The notes: generated by a model from the letters alone, not told the origin. DNA of 64,000 bases from Ignavibacteriales bacterium (GCA_020635275.1 JACKAA010000004.1:372001-436000), one strand, 5' to 3'. Numbered from the stretch's first letter, positions 9,587 through 18,800 are shown. A program made the numbers and translations.

Positions 9587-11010
9587 ACTAACACCTCGTG
9601 ATTAACAATTTCCGGAAATAATTCTATAAAGTGAGCCTTAATTAATTGAGCAAGCAATAACGATTTATATTCTTTACTGCCTCTAATATCACTTATAGGG
9701 GATATTTCATTTTGAGCAATTTCTACAGCACATTTTACAATTTCATTTGATATTTCTTTGCCTAATAAGAATTCAGAGGTTTTTGATAAAAATAACGGAA
9801 TTGGTGAAACTCCTCCAGCAGAAATACGTGCTCCCATAATTTTTTTGTCATCTGCTTCAAGGAGCATGGCTGAATTAACGCTGGCAATATCTAAATAGGT
9901 CCTTTTTGAGACTTTTTCAAAATTAAAGAGGGAATTTTTATTTGGAATAGGGAAAGAAATGGTTTCAATAATTTCGTCATTAGTTAAATTTAGTGATTTA
10001 TAACCACTATAAAATTGGTCTAATTTAATTTTTCTAATCTCTTTACTAGAATTACTTAATGTTAATTCGGCATTTAATGATAACAAAGTAATAGTTAAAT
10101 CAGCAATTGGAGATGCATTCACAATATTTCCAGCTATTGTTGCACTATTTCTTATTGGTTTTGATGCAAAAAGCTTAAACAGCTTTGAGAAACTAAAAAT
10201 TTTAATATTTTTCTCAAAGAATTCTTTAACTTCTTCAATAGTCGTGGAAGAATGTATTTCAACTTTATCATTTATTGTAGTAATTTTTTCATTTTGTGGT
10301 GAATTAAAAATAACATCAGAAATTAATAACTCATCCGGTTTCTGAACAAATAAATCAGTTCCACCGCCAATTATAAAAGAATTTGGTGATTTTAAAGTAT
10401 GTTCTTCAGCAATAATATTATTTTTAAGTTTTTTCAGTTTTTCATGTATATCAGCAAAATAATTAGGTAAAATATTACTTTCTACATAATATTCTAATCT
10501 ATTGTTATTATTGCAGTTAACATAAATCATATCAAGTAAAATATTATTGACAGATTTCTTTATTGAGTTATATCCAGTACATCTGCAAATGTTGCCACCA
10601 ATATAATTTACAGCTTCGTCATAATCATATTCTTTGGAATTTAATAAATACCCTGTAAGTGATACAATAAATCCAGGTGTGCAAAAACCACATTGTGAAG
10701 CGCCTTGATTTACAAATTCCTTCTGAATAATATTTAGATTTTCTTGATTTAATCCTTCAATTGTAACTATATGTTTACCATTCACTTTTTGAATTGGATA
10801 TAAACACGAGTTAATGGTTTTATATTTTAACTCATTTTCTTCCAAATCTCCATGCAATACAACGCATGCTCCACAATCACCTTCTTTACAGACTTCTTTA
10901 GTCCCGGTTAATTTTTGAGTTTTTCTTATAAAATCTAATAATACTGTTGAAGGATTTATTTTGGTGTGAATTTCTTGATTATTTAGTATAAAGTTTATAT
11001 CACTTTCCAT
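9583..11010 (-). CDS. xdhA: Xanthine dehydrogenase small subunit, 2Fe-2S plus FAD domains
   Basis: The 475-residue protein has 2Fe-2S clusters in the first ~160 residues (CKEGDCGACVV, then QCGFCTPGF and NICRCTGY). An FAD-binding domain of the XDH/CO dehydrogenase type follows (SFIIGGGTDLF, then NSATIAGNIVNASPIAD), and a CO-dehydrogenase flavoprotein C-terminal domain ends it. It passes electrons from the Mo subunit through FeS and FAD to NAD+ or another acceptor. It is the first gene of the minus-strand cluster running to position 1, and its last 4 bp overlap the molybdopterin subunit start. The 289 bp upstream hold only an outward-facing terminator hairpin, so its promoter should lie between about 11011 and 11100. 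No clear hexamers were assigned. Confidence 0.88.
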   Translation of the reverse strand: MESDINFILNNQEIHTKINPSTVLLDFIRKTQKLTGTKEVCKEGDCGACVVLHGDLEENELKYKTINSCLYPIQKVNGKHIVTIEGLNQENLNIIQKEFVNQGASQCGFCTPGFIVSLTGYLLNSKEYDYDEAVNYIGGNICRCTGYNSIKKSVNNILLDMIYVNCNNNNRLEYYVESNILPNYFADIHEKLKKLKNNIIAEEHTLKSPNSFIIGGGTDLFVQKPDELLISDVIFNSPQNEKITTINDKVEIHSSTTIEEVKEFFEKNIKIFSFSKLFKLFASKPIRNSATIAGNIVNASPIADLTITLLSLNAELTLSNSSKEIRKIKLDQFYSGYKSLNLTNDEIIETISFPIPNKNSLFNFEKVSKRTYLDIASVNSAMLLEADDKKIMGARISAGGVSPIPLFLSKTSEFLLGKEISNEIVKCAVEIAQNEISPISDIRGSKEYKSLLLAQLIKAHFIELFPEIVNHEVLV

Positions 11011-11166
11011 AAAACTAAATTAAAATAAGTTCTCAAAAGAATCAATTTTAATATTCATAATAAAATTCATAAAAAGAAAAATATTTTTAAAATTTGATTA
11101 AACTTTATAAACGTAATGCCGATAGTAAAATTGAACTTAGAGCAATAAATTCCTCATGGGTCCTCT

Positions 11167-11211
11167 TGGCGTTAGATAATAAGAAAATTGATATCTAACG
11201 CCATTTTTTTT
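11167..11211 (+). terminator. Strong intrinsic terminator on the plus strand with no visible gene
   Basis: TGGCGTTAGATA (11167-11178) pairs perfectly with TATCTAACGCCA (11192-11203), a 12-bp stem with a 13-nt loop, followed by eight T's on the plus strand. Both flanking genes (xdhA-like, ending upstream as a start, and the OmpA protein at 11300-12781) are on the minus strand. The hairpin therefore faces away from them and implies a short plus-strand transcript from about 11020-11160. On the minus strand the hairpin is followed by AAGAGGACCC, not U's. The rest of 11011-11299 shows no ORF. Confidence 0.75.
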
Positions 11212-11299
11212 ATCTATAATGAGTTACTAAAATTATTATTGACTAACTTAATGTGTCAGAAATCTTAATTAAATGGTAAAAAATGTTGTACAGATTTAT

Positions 11300-12781
11300 T
11301 TAGTTAATCTTTACTATTTCAATTCTTCGGTTTTTTAGACGGCCTTCTTCGGTATTATTATCAGCAATTGGATTTGAATCGCCATAACCAAATGCAGTTA
11401 TTCTTAAAGCATCAATTCCGTTTTGGACAAACCACAGTTTTACTGCATCAGCTCTTTCTTGTGAGAGTTTTTTATTGAAATCTTTTGGTCCGCTGTTATC
11501 TGTATAACCATGTATTTCAATTTTAATTTGCGAGTTCTCATTTAAATATTTTAATGCTTGCTGTAAGATTTTTTTTGAATTTTCTAGAATTTCTGCTTTG
11601 TTTAATTCGAATGAAATTCCTTCTAAAATTGTTTGATTTTGCTGGTTTAAATTGAATGCTTTATCGTCGGAAATTCTTTGAATATTTTCTGAGTCTGGTA
11701 CTAATGGATTTGTTTTATATTTAATTATTTCTTCACCATCACTTAAACCATCACCATCAGTATCGGCATTATTTGGATCAGTCTTATATTTTTGAATTTC
11801 CTCTTTGTCATATAATTTATCACTGTCACTATCATTATTTGCCGGATTTGTCTTGTAAGCATTGATTTCATAATTATCGCCCAGACCATCATTATCACTA
11901 TCTTTAGAATTTGGATTAGTTTTGTAAGTATTTACTTCAGCACCATCAAAAATATCATCTCCATCTGTATCTATTGATTTTGGATCTGAGTTATGAATAT
12001 TTATTTCGTCAAAATCTGTTAGGCCATCATTATCAGTGTCTTTATTTAAAGGATTGGTGTTATAAGTATTAATTTCATCGTAATCAGTAATTCCATCGCC
12101 ATCCGAGTCACTATTTGTTGGACTTGTTCCAATAGAAATTTCAAAATCTTTATTTAAACCATCGTGATCTTCATCTGTCAATCCTGCTCCCATTACAAAT
12201 GTTAATCCAATGCCCAAATTAAAATATCCATCATTTGCATCCGGACTGTTAAAATAGTTAATATCATCTGATTGGATAAAGTTGTACCCAAAGCTAAGAT
12301 TAAGAAGAGTTTCATTTCCAATTTTTATTTCTGTTCCAGCTCCAACTGGAATTTCTAAGGCCCAACCGATTTTATCTGATTTTTTTGGAGAGCGAAGTGA
12401 AGAATTTTGAGTATTATACCATCTTAATAATCCTATTCCACTATAAAAATATGGACTTGTATTAGCTGAAGCAATAGGACTGAAAATTATTCTTAAGTCT
12501 GTTGGTAAAATAAATGTTGACCAATTTTTATTTATGGGATCTTTGCCATTTAATTCACCAATAGCAACTCCGAGTTCTGCTTCCAAATAGGAATTTAATT
12601 CTTTCCTAAGAAAACCTCTTCCAAGTAAAGATAATTTATAGGAATCATTATTAAATTCCGTACTTGGCTGAATTATGAATGACTGAATACCATATTTTAC
12701 AACATAATTATGGAATTGACCAAAAGTATCTAAATTTGAAATTGCCAGAATTGTAAAAATAATTAGGAGTAATTTTTTCAT
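11300..12781 (-). CDS. Outer membrane OmpA-family protein with thrombospondin type 3 repeats (copy 1)
   Basis: 493 residues. A signal peptide (MKKLLLIIFTILAISNLDTFGQ) precedes a beta-barrel-like region to about residue 195. Then come about seven Ca-binding thrombospondin-3 type repeats of roughly 23 residues (DSDGDGITDYDEIN...TNP). The C-terminal OmpA peptidoglycan-binding domain (GYTDNSGPKDFNKKLSQERA, ending NRRIEIVKIN) starts near 385. Such proteins anchor the outer membrane to the cell wall. It is a tandem paralogue of the next gene at 12845-14392, 63 bp upstream, from which a terminator separates it. No Shine-Dalgarno sequence was found in front of its start, so expression may depend on read-through or a weak own promoter. 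Confidence 0.85.
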   Translation of the reverse strand: MKKLLLIIFTILAISNLDTFGQFHNYVVKYGIQSFIIQPSTEFNNDSYKLSLLGRGFLRKELNSYLEAELGVAIGELNGKDPINKNWSTFILPTDLRIIFSPIASANTSPYFYSGIGLLRWYNTQNSSLRSPKKSDKIGWALEIPVGAGTEIKIGNETLLNLSFGYNFIQSDDINYFNSPDANDGYFNLGIGLTFVMGAGLTDEDHDGLNKDFEISIGTSPTNSDSDGDGITDYDEINTYNTNPLNKDTDNDGLTDFDEINIHNSDPKSIDTDGDDIFDGAEVNTYKTNPNSKDSDNDGLGDNYEINAYKTNPANNDSDSDKLYDKEEIQKYKTDPNNADTDGDGLSDGEEIIKYKTNPLVPDSENIQRISDDKAFNLNQQNQTILEGISFELNKAEILENSKKILQQALKYLNENSQIKIEIHGYTDNSGPKDFNKKLSQERADAVKLWFVQNGIDALRITAFGYGDSNPIADNNTEEGRLKNRRIEIVKIN

Positions 12782-12811
12782 GAATAGAACATTTATAAAT
12801 TGTGAAAAAAA

Positions 12812-12836
12812 AGCCTCCTCAATAAAAGAGGAGGCT
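12812..12836 (-). terminator. Intrinsic terminator after OmpA/TSP3 copy 2
   Basis: AGCCTCCTC and GAGGAGGCT form a perfect 9-bp stem around a 7-nt loop. Read on the minus strand it is followed by eight T's. It directly follows the stop of the gene at 12845-14392 and closes the DUF3078-mscL-OmpA operon. Confidence 0.9.
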
Positions 12837-12844
12837 CAAAACTA

Positions 12845-14392
12845 TTAATCTATTTTCACAAATTCAATTCTTCTATTTAATCTTCTTCCATCGGCAGTAT
12901 TATTATCGGCAATTGGATTTTGTTCTCCATAACCTTTTGCAACAACTCTGTCTTGATTAACGCCTTTATTCAAAAGCCAGTATCTTACAGAATTTGCTCT
13001 TCTTTGTGAAAGTGCTTGGTTAGAAGATGCTTTCCCAACGTTATCGGTATATCCTCTAATTTCAACATTCATTTCCGGATATGCATTTAAAGTATTTAAA
13101 ACTTTTAATAACATTTTTTCACTTTCCGGAGTTAACTCAGAACTGCCAGTAGCAAATGTTACGCCTTCTAATACTATTGGTTCTTTAATATCAAGAATTA
13201 CATCATCCTCTGGATTTAATGGGTTTGTACCACGTGAAATTTCAGTATAATCATCAGTTGTGCCGCCATCAGTATCCTTTTTATTTGGATTTGTATTATA
13301 CTTTAGAATTTCATCTCCATCAGGAATGCTGTCTTCATCTGTATCTGTTAAAGTTGGTGATGTTTTATATTTATCTCTTTCATCTCCATCTTTAAGACCA
13401 TCACCATCAGTATCAGATTTGGAAGGATTAGTTTTAGTTATTTGAATTTCATCATTATCATTAATTCCATCAAAATCAGAATCAACTCTTAATGGATCTG
13501 TTTTGTATTTTAAAACTTCATCTCCATCAGAAATTCCATCTTTATCAGTATCGGCGAGATTTGGATTCGTCGTGTAGTTTTTAACTTCATCATTATCACT
13601 TAATCCATCATTATCGCTATCTGTTTTTAGTGGATCAGTTTTATATTGATTAAATTCTAAACCATCAATTAAACCATCTCCATCGGTATCTGGTAAATCT
13701 GGATTAGTTCCCAAAGATTCCTCTTGATCAAGCGTTAAACCGTCAATATCTGAATCGGAACTACCTGATTCTCCGGTAAATACTAAACCAATACCGGCAT
13801 TCCAATAACCGTCATTTGAACCATCTAATGGTGAATCGACAGTATTAAAATATTCCAAATCATCAGTAAACGTGAAAGTATATCCGCCAGATAAATCTAA
13901 CAATAATGAATTGCTAAGTTTTATTTCCATTCCTAAACCAACCGGAGCATGCCACTCATAACCATCTTCTTTAACTCCGCTGTACGGGCTGGCATATTGG
14001 TTTTGATTTGGTTTATTATCAACTTTCCATTTCATATATCCGAATCCTGCAAATCCATAGGGATTTACAACTTTTGAATTAAACGGGCTAAGTAATAATC
14101 TTAAATCAGCCGGCATAATTGTAGATTCCCACAAATCATTTGAAGGATCATCACCTGACAACTTGCCGTAGCCAGCGCCCAATTCCACATCAAAAAGATC
14201 AATTACCTTAATTCTTACAAATAATCTACCTAAATAAGAAGGTTTTATATCTTCATTTGGAAAATCCATATCAGGTAACAATGCAAATCCCTGAATTCCC
14301 CCCTTAACACTATAATCGTTCAACTGCGCATAGCTAGGTATTGATAATGCAAAGAAAATTAAAAGTGTTATAATGAATTCTTTTTTGCGCAT
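12845..14392 (-). CDS. Outer membrane OmpA-family protein with thrombospondin type 3 repeats (copy 2)
   Basis: 515 residues: a signal peptide (MRKKEFIITLLIFFALSIPSYAQ), then a barrel-like N-terminal domain with the PADLRLLLSPF segment shared with copy 1 (PTDLRIIFSPI there). About eight TSP3 repeats (DTDGDGLIDGLEFNQYKTDP and variants) end at about residue 395. A C-terminal OmpA domain (GYTDNVGKASSNQALSQRRA, NRRIEFVKID) follows. The TSP3 Asp-rich loops bind calcium in characterised members, and the OmpA domain binds peptidoglycan. It starts 13 bp after the mscL stop, preceded by AGGT, so it is co-transcribed with mscL and the DUF3078 gene. A strong terminator follows it. Confidence 0.87.
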   Translation of the reverse strand: MRKKEFIITLLIFFALSIPSYAQLNDYSVKGGIQGFALLPDMDFPNEDIKPSYLGRLFVRIKVIDLFDVELGAGYGKLSGDDPSNDLWESTIMPADLRLLLSPFNSKVVNPYGFAGFGYMKWKVDNKPNQNQYASPYSGVKEDGYEWHAPVGLGMEIKLSNSLLLDLSGGYTFTFTDDLEYFNTVDSPLDGSNDGYWNAGIGLVFTGESGSSDSDIDGLTLDQEESLGTNPDLPDTDGDGLIDGLEFNQYKTDPLKTDSDNDGLSDNDEVKNYTTNPNLADTDKDGISDGDEVLKYKTDPLRVDSDFDGINDNDEIQITKTNPSKSDTDGDGLKDGDERDKYKTSPTLTDTDEDSIPDGDEILKYNTNPNKKDTDGGTTDDYTEISRGTNPLNPEDDVILDIKEPIVLEGVTFATGSSELTPESEKMLLKVLNTLNAYPEMNVEIRGYTDNVGKASSNQALSQRRANSVRYWLLNKGVNQDRVVAKGYGEQNPIADNNTADGRRLNRRIEFVKID

Positions 14393-14405
14393 ATTTTTAC
14401 CTATT

Positions 14406-14804
14406 TTATTTTTTTAATAAATCTCTAATTTCAGTTAATAAAGTTTCTTCTTTTGATGGAGCCGGTGGTGCAGCTGGTGCAGCTTCTTCCTTTTTCTTCA
14501 TATTGTTCATTGCTCTAATAACCATAAAAATTGCAAAAGCTACTATAACAAAATCAATAACTGTATTTAAGAAAGAACCATATTTTATAATTACAGCTTC
14601 GGCTGTATCTGTAGCCTCTTTAATAGTTAAACCTAAATTTGAAAAATCCATATCACCAAGTAAAACACCAATTGGGGGCATTAAAACATCATTTACAAAA
14701 GATGAAACTATTTTACCAAAAGCTCCGCCAATTACAATACCAACGGCCATATCAACTACATTGCCGCGCATTGCAAATTCTTTAAATTCTTTCATCATTC
14801 CCAT
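14406..14804 (-). CDS. mscL: Large-conductance mechanosensitive channel MscL
   Basis: 132 residues, the usual MscL size. The N-terminal amphipathic helix and TM1 carry the hallmark MKEFKEFAMRGNVVDMAVGI followed by VIGGAFGKIV. TM2 is at about 70-95 (FLNTVIDFVIVAFAIFMVIR). A charged cytoplasmic helix ends EETLLTEIRDLLKK. It is a homopentameric inner membrane tension valve protecting against hypo-osmotic shock. The start at 14804 has AGGAG at 6-nt spacing. It sits in an operon with an outer membrane barrel protein upstream and an OmpA/TSP3 protein downstream, an envelope-integrity grouping. Confidence 0.96.
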   Translation of the reverse strand: MGMMKEFKEFAMRGNVVDMAVGIVIGGAFGKIVSSFVNDVLMPPIGVLLGDMDFSNLGLTIKEATDTAEAVIIKYGSFLNTVIDFVIVAFAIFMVIRAMNNMKKKEEAAPAAPPAPSKEETLLTEIRDLLKK

Positions 14805-14827
14805 GACTCACTCCTAATTTATTTTTT

Positions 14828-15673
14828 TTAGAAAATTGCGTAAGTAATTCCAATTTGTAATGCTTCTTTTAATTGTGTTTTTGCAATTTGATCAACATCA
14901 TAGATCATTAGAACATTAAGGTTAACATTTACTAACTTTGTAACTTGTGCTGTTAAAATGTTATCCCATCTTACATCCCAAACATCTAATGCATCAAATG
15001 CTCCAAATAAACGAAGTTCTGATGTGAACAATAAATCATCATCTAATTTTAATGTTAAATCAGAAACAGATTCAATACCAGTCTCAAATTTGAATTTTTC
15101 AATTTCACTGGTCTCTACATCATCTGAATAATGTGTATAGTTACTTGTAAAAGTTTCTTGAAATCCAAAACCTATTCTTGTTTTAAAACTTTCAGAAACT
15201 TGATATGCTAAACCGATAGATTGATTAATATAGCCAGGATCAAAAAAGTTAGAGATTTGAGTAGCATTTCCATCTTTGTAATCAAAACCTTTGGTGATAA
15301 CAGTTCTAATCGTATTACTAAAATAAGGATCAGCAAACCAACCAGCTTTATAAACCAATAAGTTTTCTAAAAATAATTCGTTATCAGTAGTTCTGAAATC
15401 GTCAGTTCCCAATTTTGTTCTGCCATAGGCTAATTTAAGTTTATTGGTAAATTCCCATGGATTAGAGTAATAGTCTAATCCAAAATGTGTATAAACTGTA
15501 AATGCTAAAGCATCTTCACCGCCTTGTGTCCAATTTTCAAGAGCTAACTGACTTAAATTTAAACCTGCAACTCCATTTGGAAGCCAAGTATTTTGGGGAG
15601 GTGGTGGAGGATCATCTTGAGCAAAAATAGTTAATGAAAAAGAAAACAACAGTAATATCAATATTTTTTTCAT
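14828..15673 (-). CDS. DUF3078 family outer membrane protein
   Basis: 281 residues with signal peptide MKKILILLLFSFSLTIFAQ followed by a PPPPP stretch. The body matches the DUF3078 family of Bacteroidota: NLSQLALENWTQGGEDALAF, then beta-hairpins consistent with a small outer membrane barrel, ending in an aromatic residue (AYAIF) as outer membrane barrels do. No biochemical function is established for the family. AAGGAG lies at good spacing before the start. It is the first gene of the operon with mscL and the OmpA/TSP3 protein. A perfect Crp/Fnr-like palindrome lies 52 bp before the start, so respiratory or cAMP-type control is plausible. Confidence 0.75.
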   Translation of the reverse strand: MKKILILLLFSFSLTIFAQDDPPPPPQNTWLPNGVAGLNLSQLALENWTQGGEDALAFTVYTHFGLDYYSNPWEFTNKLKLAYGRTKLGTDDFRTTDNELFLENLLVYKAGWFADPYFSNTIRTVITKGFDYKDGNATQISNFFDPGYINQSIGLAYQVSESFKTRIGFGFQETFTSNYTHYSDDVETSEIEKFKFETGIESVSDLTLKLDDDLLFTSELRLFGAFDALDVWDVRWDNILTAQVTKLVNVNLNVLMIYDVDQIAKTQLKEALQIGITYAIF

Positions 15674-15725
15674 ATTTAAAATCTCCTTAAGATTTATATT
15701 TTTTTTTGTTAAAATCCCCCTAAGA

Positions 15726-15743
15726 TTGTGATCTAAATCACAA
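15726..15743. promoter_or_regulatory. Crp/Fnr-family operator-like palindrome
   Basis: The sequence TTGTGATCTAAATCACAA has perfect 7-bp arms TTGTGAT and ATCACAA around CTAA, matching the Crp/Fnr core TGTGA-N6-TCACA. It lies between the HerA-like gene end (15782) and the DUF3078 start (15673), about 52 bp from the latter. The regulator itself is not in the window. Confidence 0.6.
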
Positions 15744-15781
15744 ATTAATAAAAGAACTTAAATATAATCAACTAATAATTA

Positions 15782-18202
15782 TTAAACTAATTCTATTTCT
15801 TCTATTTGATCTATGGTTTCATTTGATGTTGGAATCCATAGAAAACTAAAAATTTTAACCGAAATGTTACTTTTTGTCGGTCTGACTTTTACAACTTCCA
15901 ATTGTTCAACAGATAGATCAAATTTATCTTCAAGCTGATTAATATCATCCTGCATTTTATCTTGAAGTTCGGTCATTTGTTCGTTAAGAGTAACAAGTGA
16001 TTCTTCAGCTCTGCTTACATCACTTGATTCTTTTGCAATTTTTCCAGCCGACTTAATTGCCGTTCCTGCTTTGCTGATTGTTGTAGCACTTATTGTTTTT
16101 CTGCCAAATAATGCACCTAAAATAGTTGACCCAATTGAAATTGCTGTAGAAAGTTTTTGTTGTGATGATTGTGATTTTTCTCTTTCAATTTTTTCTTGAG
16201 CCCTTTGAATTCTACCTTCTAATGTTTGAATTCTACGAGCATATTTATCTTTTACTTTCTGCAATGCATCATCCCTTTGCTCTCTGGTTAATTGAGAAAG
16301 TCTGATCTTAAAATCTCTCACATTTTCATATGGATTTGAAGTCTCCTTTAACTCAGGTGAATGATATATTTCCAAGTAGTAATCATTTACTATATTATCT
16401 TCAAAAAATTGTTGCCATTTACTATAATTTTTAGGATTTGATCCAGCATTTGGAACGTTAGCAAAATTTATATTGCCGGCAGATTTTTTAGAAAATATAT
16501 TTTCATTTGGTTTTATTTCAGTTGCTTCATCCCAATTTACAGCAATAATATTTTCTGTAATTGGAGCAATAAAACTAACAGATTTTACAAGATCAATTTT
16601 CTTTGGTTTATCTGAAAATCTTATGTCTGCCATTGCAATAACAAATGGTTTATATGAATAGCTGCCGATTTCACTTTCATTAATATTTCTATTCATATAT
16701 AACGGTTTAATTTCTTTTGGCAATAACGACGCGACAACTTGCGTAGAAGAAGTTTTACTTTGAGATTGTTCAATAATTTCAATGGGTTTTACTGGTGCTT
16801 TAACTAATGTTTTAATTTGAGTTCTTGTCAAAGGGCCTCTTAAATAAGACATTGCCCATCTTGTATGAAATATTTGCGGATGTTCTTCATGAACATTGTG
16901 CAATAAAAAAACTCTCTTATCAAGATTTGCCAATAATTTTTCAATTTCACTTCTATTGAATTTTCCGCCTCCTTCTAAACTTGCTCCTTCTAAACCATCA
17001 AGAATTCGTTTTTGATCTCTCTCAGTTTGCAATCTTCCAATAAACCATGTCCCTGCATTTGAAAGGCTTTTATAGTCTAAATCCACTGGATTTTGAGTTG
17101 CTAAAACTAATCCTAAACCAAAAGCTCTTGCCTGTTTTAATAAAGTTAAAAATGCAATTTTTGTAGGCGGATTTGAAACCGGAGGCAAATACCCAAAAAT
17201 TTCATCTACGTACAAAAGTGCACGTAAGCTTGTTGTACCGGATTGTTTTCTCATCCAACTCAGTGTTTGGTTTAGCAAAAGAGAAGTGAAGAACATTCTT
17301 TCTGAATCTGATAAATGGGCAGTATAAAATATAGAAATTCTGGGTTTACCTGATTCATTGTAAAGCAATTTATCAATATCAAGAGATTCACCATTTAGCC
17401 AAGATTGAAAACCTGGCGCAGATAAAATATTATTAAGCTGCATTGCCAAAGTGAATCTGTCTTTCTCCGGATAGAATGATTCAATTTCAAAAACACCAAT
17501 TTTATTAAATGGAGGAGCTTGAATATTTTGAATAATTTTTGGTAAATCTAAATCTTCGCCATTTGCCCAATAATGCTGAAGTACATTTGATAATAATATA
17601 TGTTCTTTACTCTTAATTGGATCGGCATCAATGCCTAATAAGCCTAAAAGGCTTGAAGCAGTTGAAGAGATTTTATCACTGAAAATATCAGTATCTTCTA
17701 TTACTTCATCTGGTGGAGCTTTGAACGAATCTAAAATTGAAATTTGAATTCCTGCATTACTGCCAGGTGTGTAAATATTAAATTCAGATTTTTCCTTCAT
17801 CATTGCAATTCTTTCGCTGTCCTGATCCCATTCTTTTAATCCTTTTTTCCATAATTCTGCTTGAGAATTAGCAAACTCTTCCTCCGTCATATTTTTTCTT
17901 GATGCATCAGATTTGTTAATCCAAGGAAGAAAATCTTCGCCGTTTAACTGTGGAAATGTCAATAATAGGTTTGTAATATCACCTTTTGGATCTATAACAA
18001 TTGCCGGAACATTATCAATTGCGGCTTCTTCAAGTAAAGAAATACATAATCCGGTTTTACCGCTGCCTGTCATGCCAACACAAACAGCATGTGTGGTTAA
18101 GTCTTTAGAATCATATAGAATATATTCGTTAGATATCTTTTTTGAATTAGTATCATAGTTTTTGCCTAAATAAAATACTCCGAGTTTTTCAAATTCGTTC
18201 AT
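15782..18202 (-). CDS. HerA/FtsK-like P-loop ATPase (DUF87/DUF853-type)
   Basis: 806 residues. The Walker A motif GMTGSGKTG is at 43-51, directly after an N-terminal small beta-rich segment. The Walker B motif ALLYVDEIFGYLPP has D333/E334, and TQNPVDLDYKSLSNAGTWFIGR resembles the sensor/arginine region of HerA helicases. A long charged coiled coil follows at about 600-670 (RIQTLEGRIQRAQEKIEREK), then a Gly/Ala-rich hydrophobic stretch (STAISIGSTILGALFG) and another coil at the C-terminus. Members are DNA- or protein-pumping hexameric ATPases. No NurA nuclease or defence partner is adjacent, so a role in repair, defence or conjugation cannot be assigned. The start at 18202 faces a divergent DUF2780 gene across 188 bp of AT-rich DNA. 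Confidence 0.75.
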   Translation of the reverse strand: MNEFEKLGVFYLGKNYDTNSKKISNEYILYDSKDLTTHAVCVGMTGSGKTGLCISLLEEAAIDNVPAIVIDPKGDITNLLLTFPQLNGEDFLPWINKSDASRKNMTEEEFANSQAELWKKGLKEWDQDSERIAMMKEKSEFNIYTPGSNAGIQISILDSFKAPPDEVIEDTDIFSDKISSTASSLLGLLGIDADPIKSKEHILLSNVLQHYWANGEDLDLPKIIQNIQAPPFNKIGVFEIESFYPEKDRFTLAMQLNNILSAPGFQSWLNGESLDIDKLLYNESGKPRISIFYTAHLSDSERMFFTSLLLNQTLSWMRKQSGTTSLRALLYVDEIFGYLPPVSNPPTKIAFLTLLKQARAFGLGLVLATQNPVDLDYKSLSNAGTWFIGRLQTERDQKRILDGLEGASLEGGGKFNRSEIEKLLANLDKRVFLLHNVHEEHPQIFHTRWAMSYLRGPLTRTQIKTLVKAPVKPIEIIEQSQSKTSSTQVVASLLPKEIKPLYMNRNINESEIGSYSYKPFVIAMADIRFSDKPKKIDLVKSVSFIAPITENIIAVNWDEATEIKPNENIFSKKSAGNINFANVPNAGSNPKNYSKWQQFFEDNIVNDYYLEIYHSPELKETSNPYENVRDFKIRLSQLTREQRDDALQKVKDKYARRIQTLEGRIQRAQEKIEREKSQSSQQKLSTAISIGSTILGALFGRKTISATTISKAGTAIKSAGKIAKESSDVSRAEESLVTLNEQMTELQDKMQDDINQLEDKFDLSVEQLEVVKVRPTKSNISVKIFSFLWIPTSNETIDQIEEIELV

Positions 18203-18390
18203 TTTACTCTCTTTACTTTGATTAAGGAAATTAATGCTGAAAAATATAAAAAAAAATATTAAACAAATATTTTATAATAATTTTAATATTATTGGAACTT
18301 AAAAATATTTAATTAGTTTACAACTTAGAATTCAAAAGTTTGAATTACACAAAATAAAAATCGTTTATTTTTAAAATATGGAGGACCAAA

Positions 18391-18771
18391 ATGGATTTAC
18401 TTAATATGCTTACATCGCAATTAGGTGTTAATGAAGATCAAGCTGCTGGGGGAGCGGGAATGATTTTTAATTTAGCCAAAGAAAAATTAGGCGGAGATTT
18501 TTCTCAAATTACAAATGCAATTCCAGAAGTTACAAATTTAATGAGCAAAGCTCCTTCAACAAGCGGTGGCGGTTTAATGGGTGCGCTTGGTGGTTTGGCT
18601 TCATCTTTAGGCGGAGATAAGTTAGGAAATTTGGCAAGTCTTGCAAGCGGCTTTTCTAAACTTGATTTAGATGCCGGAATGATAGGTAAATTTATTCCAA
18701 TAGTTTTGGAATTTGTAAAAGGTAAAGCCGGTTCCGGTGCGATGGATTTGCTAAGCAAAGTATTGAAGTAA
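18391..18771 (+). CDS. DUF2780-like small Gly/Ala-rich protein
   Basis: 126 residues, preceded by GGAGG 7 nt before the ATG. It is helical, beginning MDLLNMLTSQLGVNEDQAAG, with a glycine-rich middle (GGGLMGALGGLASSLGGDK) and a hydrophobic C-terminal helix (IGKFIPIVLEFVKGKAGSGA). This pattern resembles the DUF2780 family, whose function is unknown. It is the only plus-strand gene in the first 51 kb and stands alone between a divergent ATPase gene and its own terminator. Confidence 0.65.
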   Translation: MDLLNMLTSQLGVNEDQAAGGAGMIFNLAKEKLGGDFSQITNAIPEVTNLMSKAPSTSGGGLMGALGGLASSLGGDKLGNLASLASGFSKLDLDAGMIGKFIPIVLEFVKGKAGSGAMDLLSKVLK

Positions 18772-18800
18772 AATATTTGACTTATTAATGATTATTAATT

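Noticed and set aside
15782..18202. HerA-like ATPase as part of an anti-phage defence pair
   Set aside because: Neighbours are an outer membrane operon and a DUF2780 protein; no nuclease, SIR2, or other defence effector adjoins it, so a defence claim has no support here.
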